Assembly: GCA_014859805.1 (NCBI GenBank)
Contig: JACUTN010000057.1
Location: 1 to 5,428, forward strand
DNA length: 5,428 nt
Reading direction: 5' to 3'
Origin: Candidatus Bathyarchaeota archaeon
GTDB taxonomy: Archaea; Thermoproteota; Bathyarchaeia; Bathyarchaeales; Bathycorpusculaceae
The notes below the pieces were generated by a model. It ran no database searches and had not been told where the DNA came from. It saw nothing but the letters and a program-made list of their open reading frames with translations. Positions 5,319-5,428 of this stretch are shown one piece after another. The position numbers and the translations under genes are program-made. Every line of letters starts with the position of its first letter. The first letter of the stretch is position 1.

Positions 5319-5428
5319 TTAAGGCTTTTGCACTGTGAACTCTATTCTTTCAATACCCTTGCCCTTAGAACTTCTGGAAAGCAGTTTAACCTCACGTATT
5401 TCACTGGTGCCCTTAACATGTGTTCCTC
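5319..5428 (-). CDS. AlaX-type tRNA editing protein, C-terminal fragment (cut by window end)
   Basis: The last 35 codons and stop of a gene entering from the right edge. The fragment begins GTHVKGTSEIREVKLL and continues SRSSKGKGIERIEFTV before ending QKP-stop. This is the end of the second additional domain (SAD) of alanyl-tRNA synthetases and free-standing AlaX proteins, which remove serine or glycine wrongly attached to tRNA-Ala. The histidine of GTHV is the last ligand of the zinc site, whose CxxxH cysteine would lie just outside the window; the two bases at the edge (GA on this strand) fit the usual preceding glycine codon. The chain stops right after the SAD domain, where AlaRS would continue into its DHHA1 tail and ThrRS into its catalytic core. 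That favours a stand-alone AlaX editing protein. The - strand orientation matches the transporter operon, but a 165-base gap with a promoter separates them. Confidence 0.82.
   Translation of the reverse strand, partial: GTHVKGTSEIREVKLLSRSSKGKGIERIEFTVQKP

Noticed and set aside
5319..5428. Alanyl-tRNA synthetase (AlaRS) as the edge gene
   Set aside because: The chain ends directly after the SAD motif region, with no room for the DHHA1 C-terminal domain that follows it in AlaRS; AlaX fits better, though the fragment is short.

Overview
The window looks like a piece of an archaeal chromosome with moderate to low GC, plausibly from the TACK/Asgard side of the archaea, for example a Bathyarchaeia-like lineage. 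The grounds are: a eukaryote-type ribosomal protein eL22, a family absent from bacteria and patchy in archaea; a DUF47 PhoU-like protein; a free-standing AlaX-type tRNA editing protein; A/T-rich TATA/BRE-like promoter elements; T-tract terminators; and a mix of strong Shine-Dalgarno starts with starts that have none. The lineage is inferred, not shown by any single marker in the window.

Layout. Positions 6-1380 hold two + strand genes: a complete EamA/DMT-family ten-helix membrane transporter, then a 131-residue lysine-rich helical protein I do not recognise. Positions 1382-5153 hold a four-gene block on the - strand, read from right to left: a fused two-domain ABC importer permease, its ATPase, a DUF47/PhoU-like protein and eL22. 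The two gene sets converge with one base between their stop codons. At the right edge (5319-5428, - strand) is the C-terminal end of a tRNA editing (AlaX/SAD) protein, recognised from its GTHV zinc-site motif; it is cut by the window end.

How the genes work together. The permease and ATPase make most of a binding-protein-dependent importer of the Fe3+/thiamine/sulfate/molybdate/2-aminoethylphosphonate superfamily, but no substrate-binding protein is visible. The DUF47 gene overlaps the ATPase gene by 8 bases and starts at a TTG behind a strong Shine-Dalgarno sequence. This suggests coupled expression and a PhoU-like control of the transporter, which hints at phosphate, a phosphonate or another oxyanion without proving it. 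eL22 follows 10 bases later, so a ribosomal protein is the last gene of a transporter operon.

The most noteworthy points are the archaeal eL22 and its odd operon, the ABC-DUF47 pairing without a binding protein, the convergent junction where a poly-lysine tail also reads as a poly-T terminator for the opposite strand, and the AlaX fragment. I see no CRISPR, insertion sequence, tRNA, rRNA or clear riboswitch. The only intergenic gaps are 942-984, 3433-3503 and 5154-5318, none above 300 bases.
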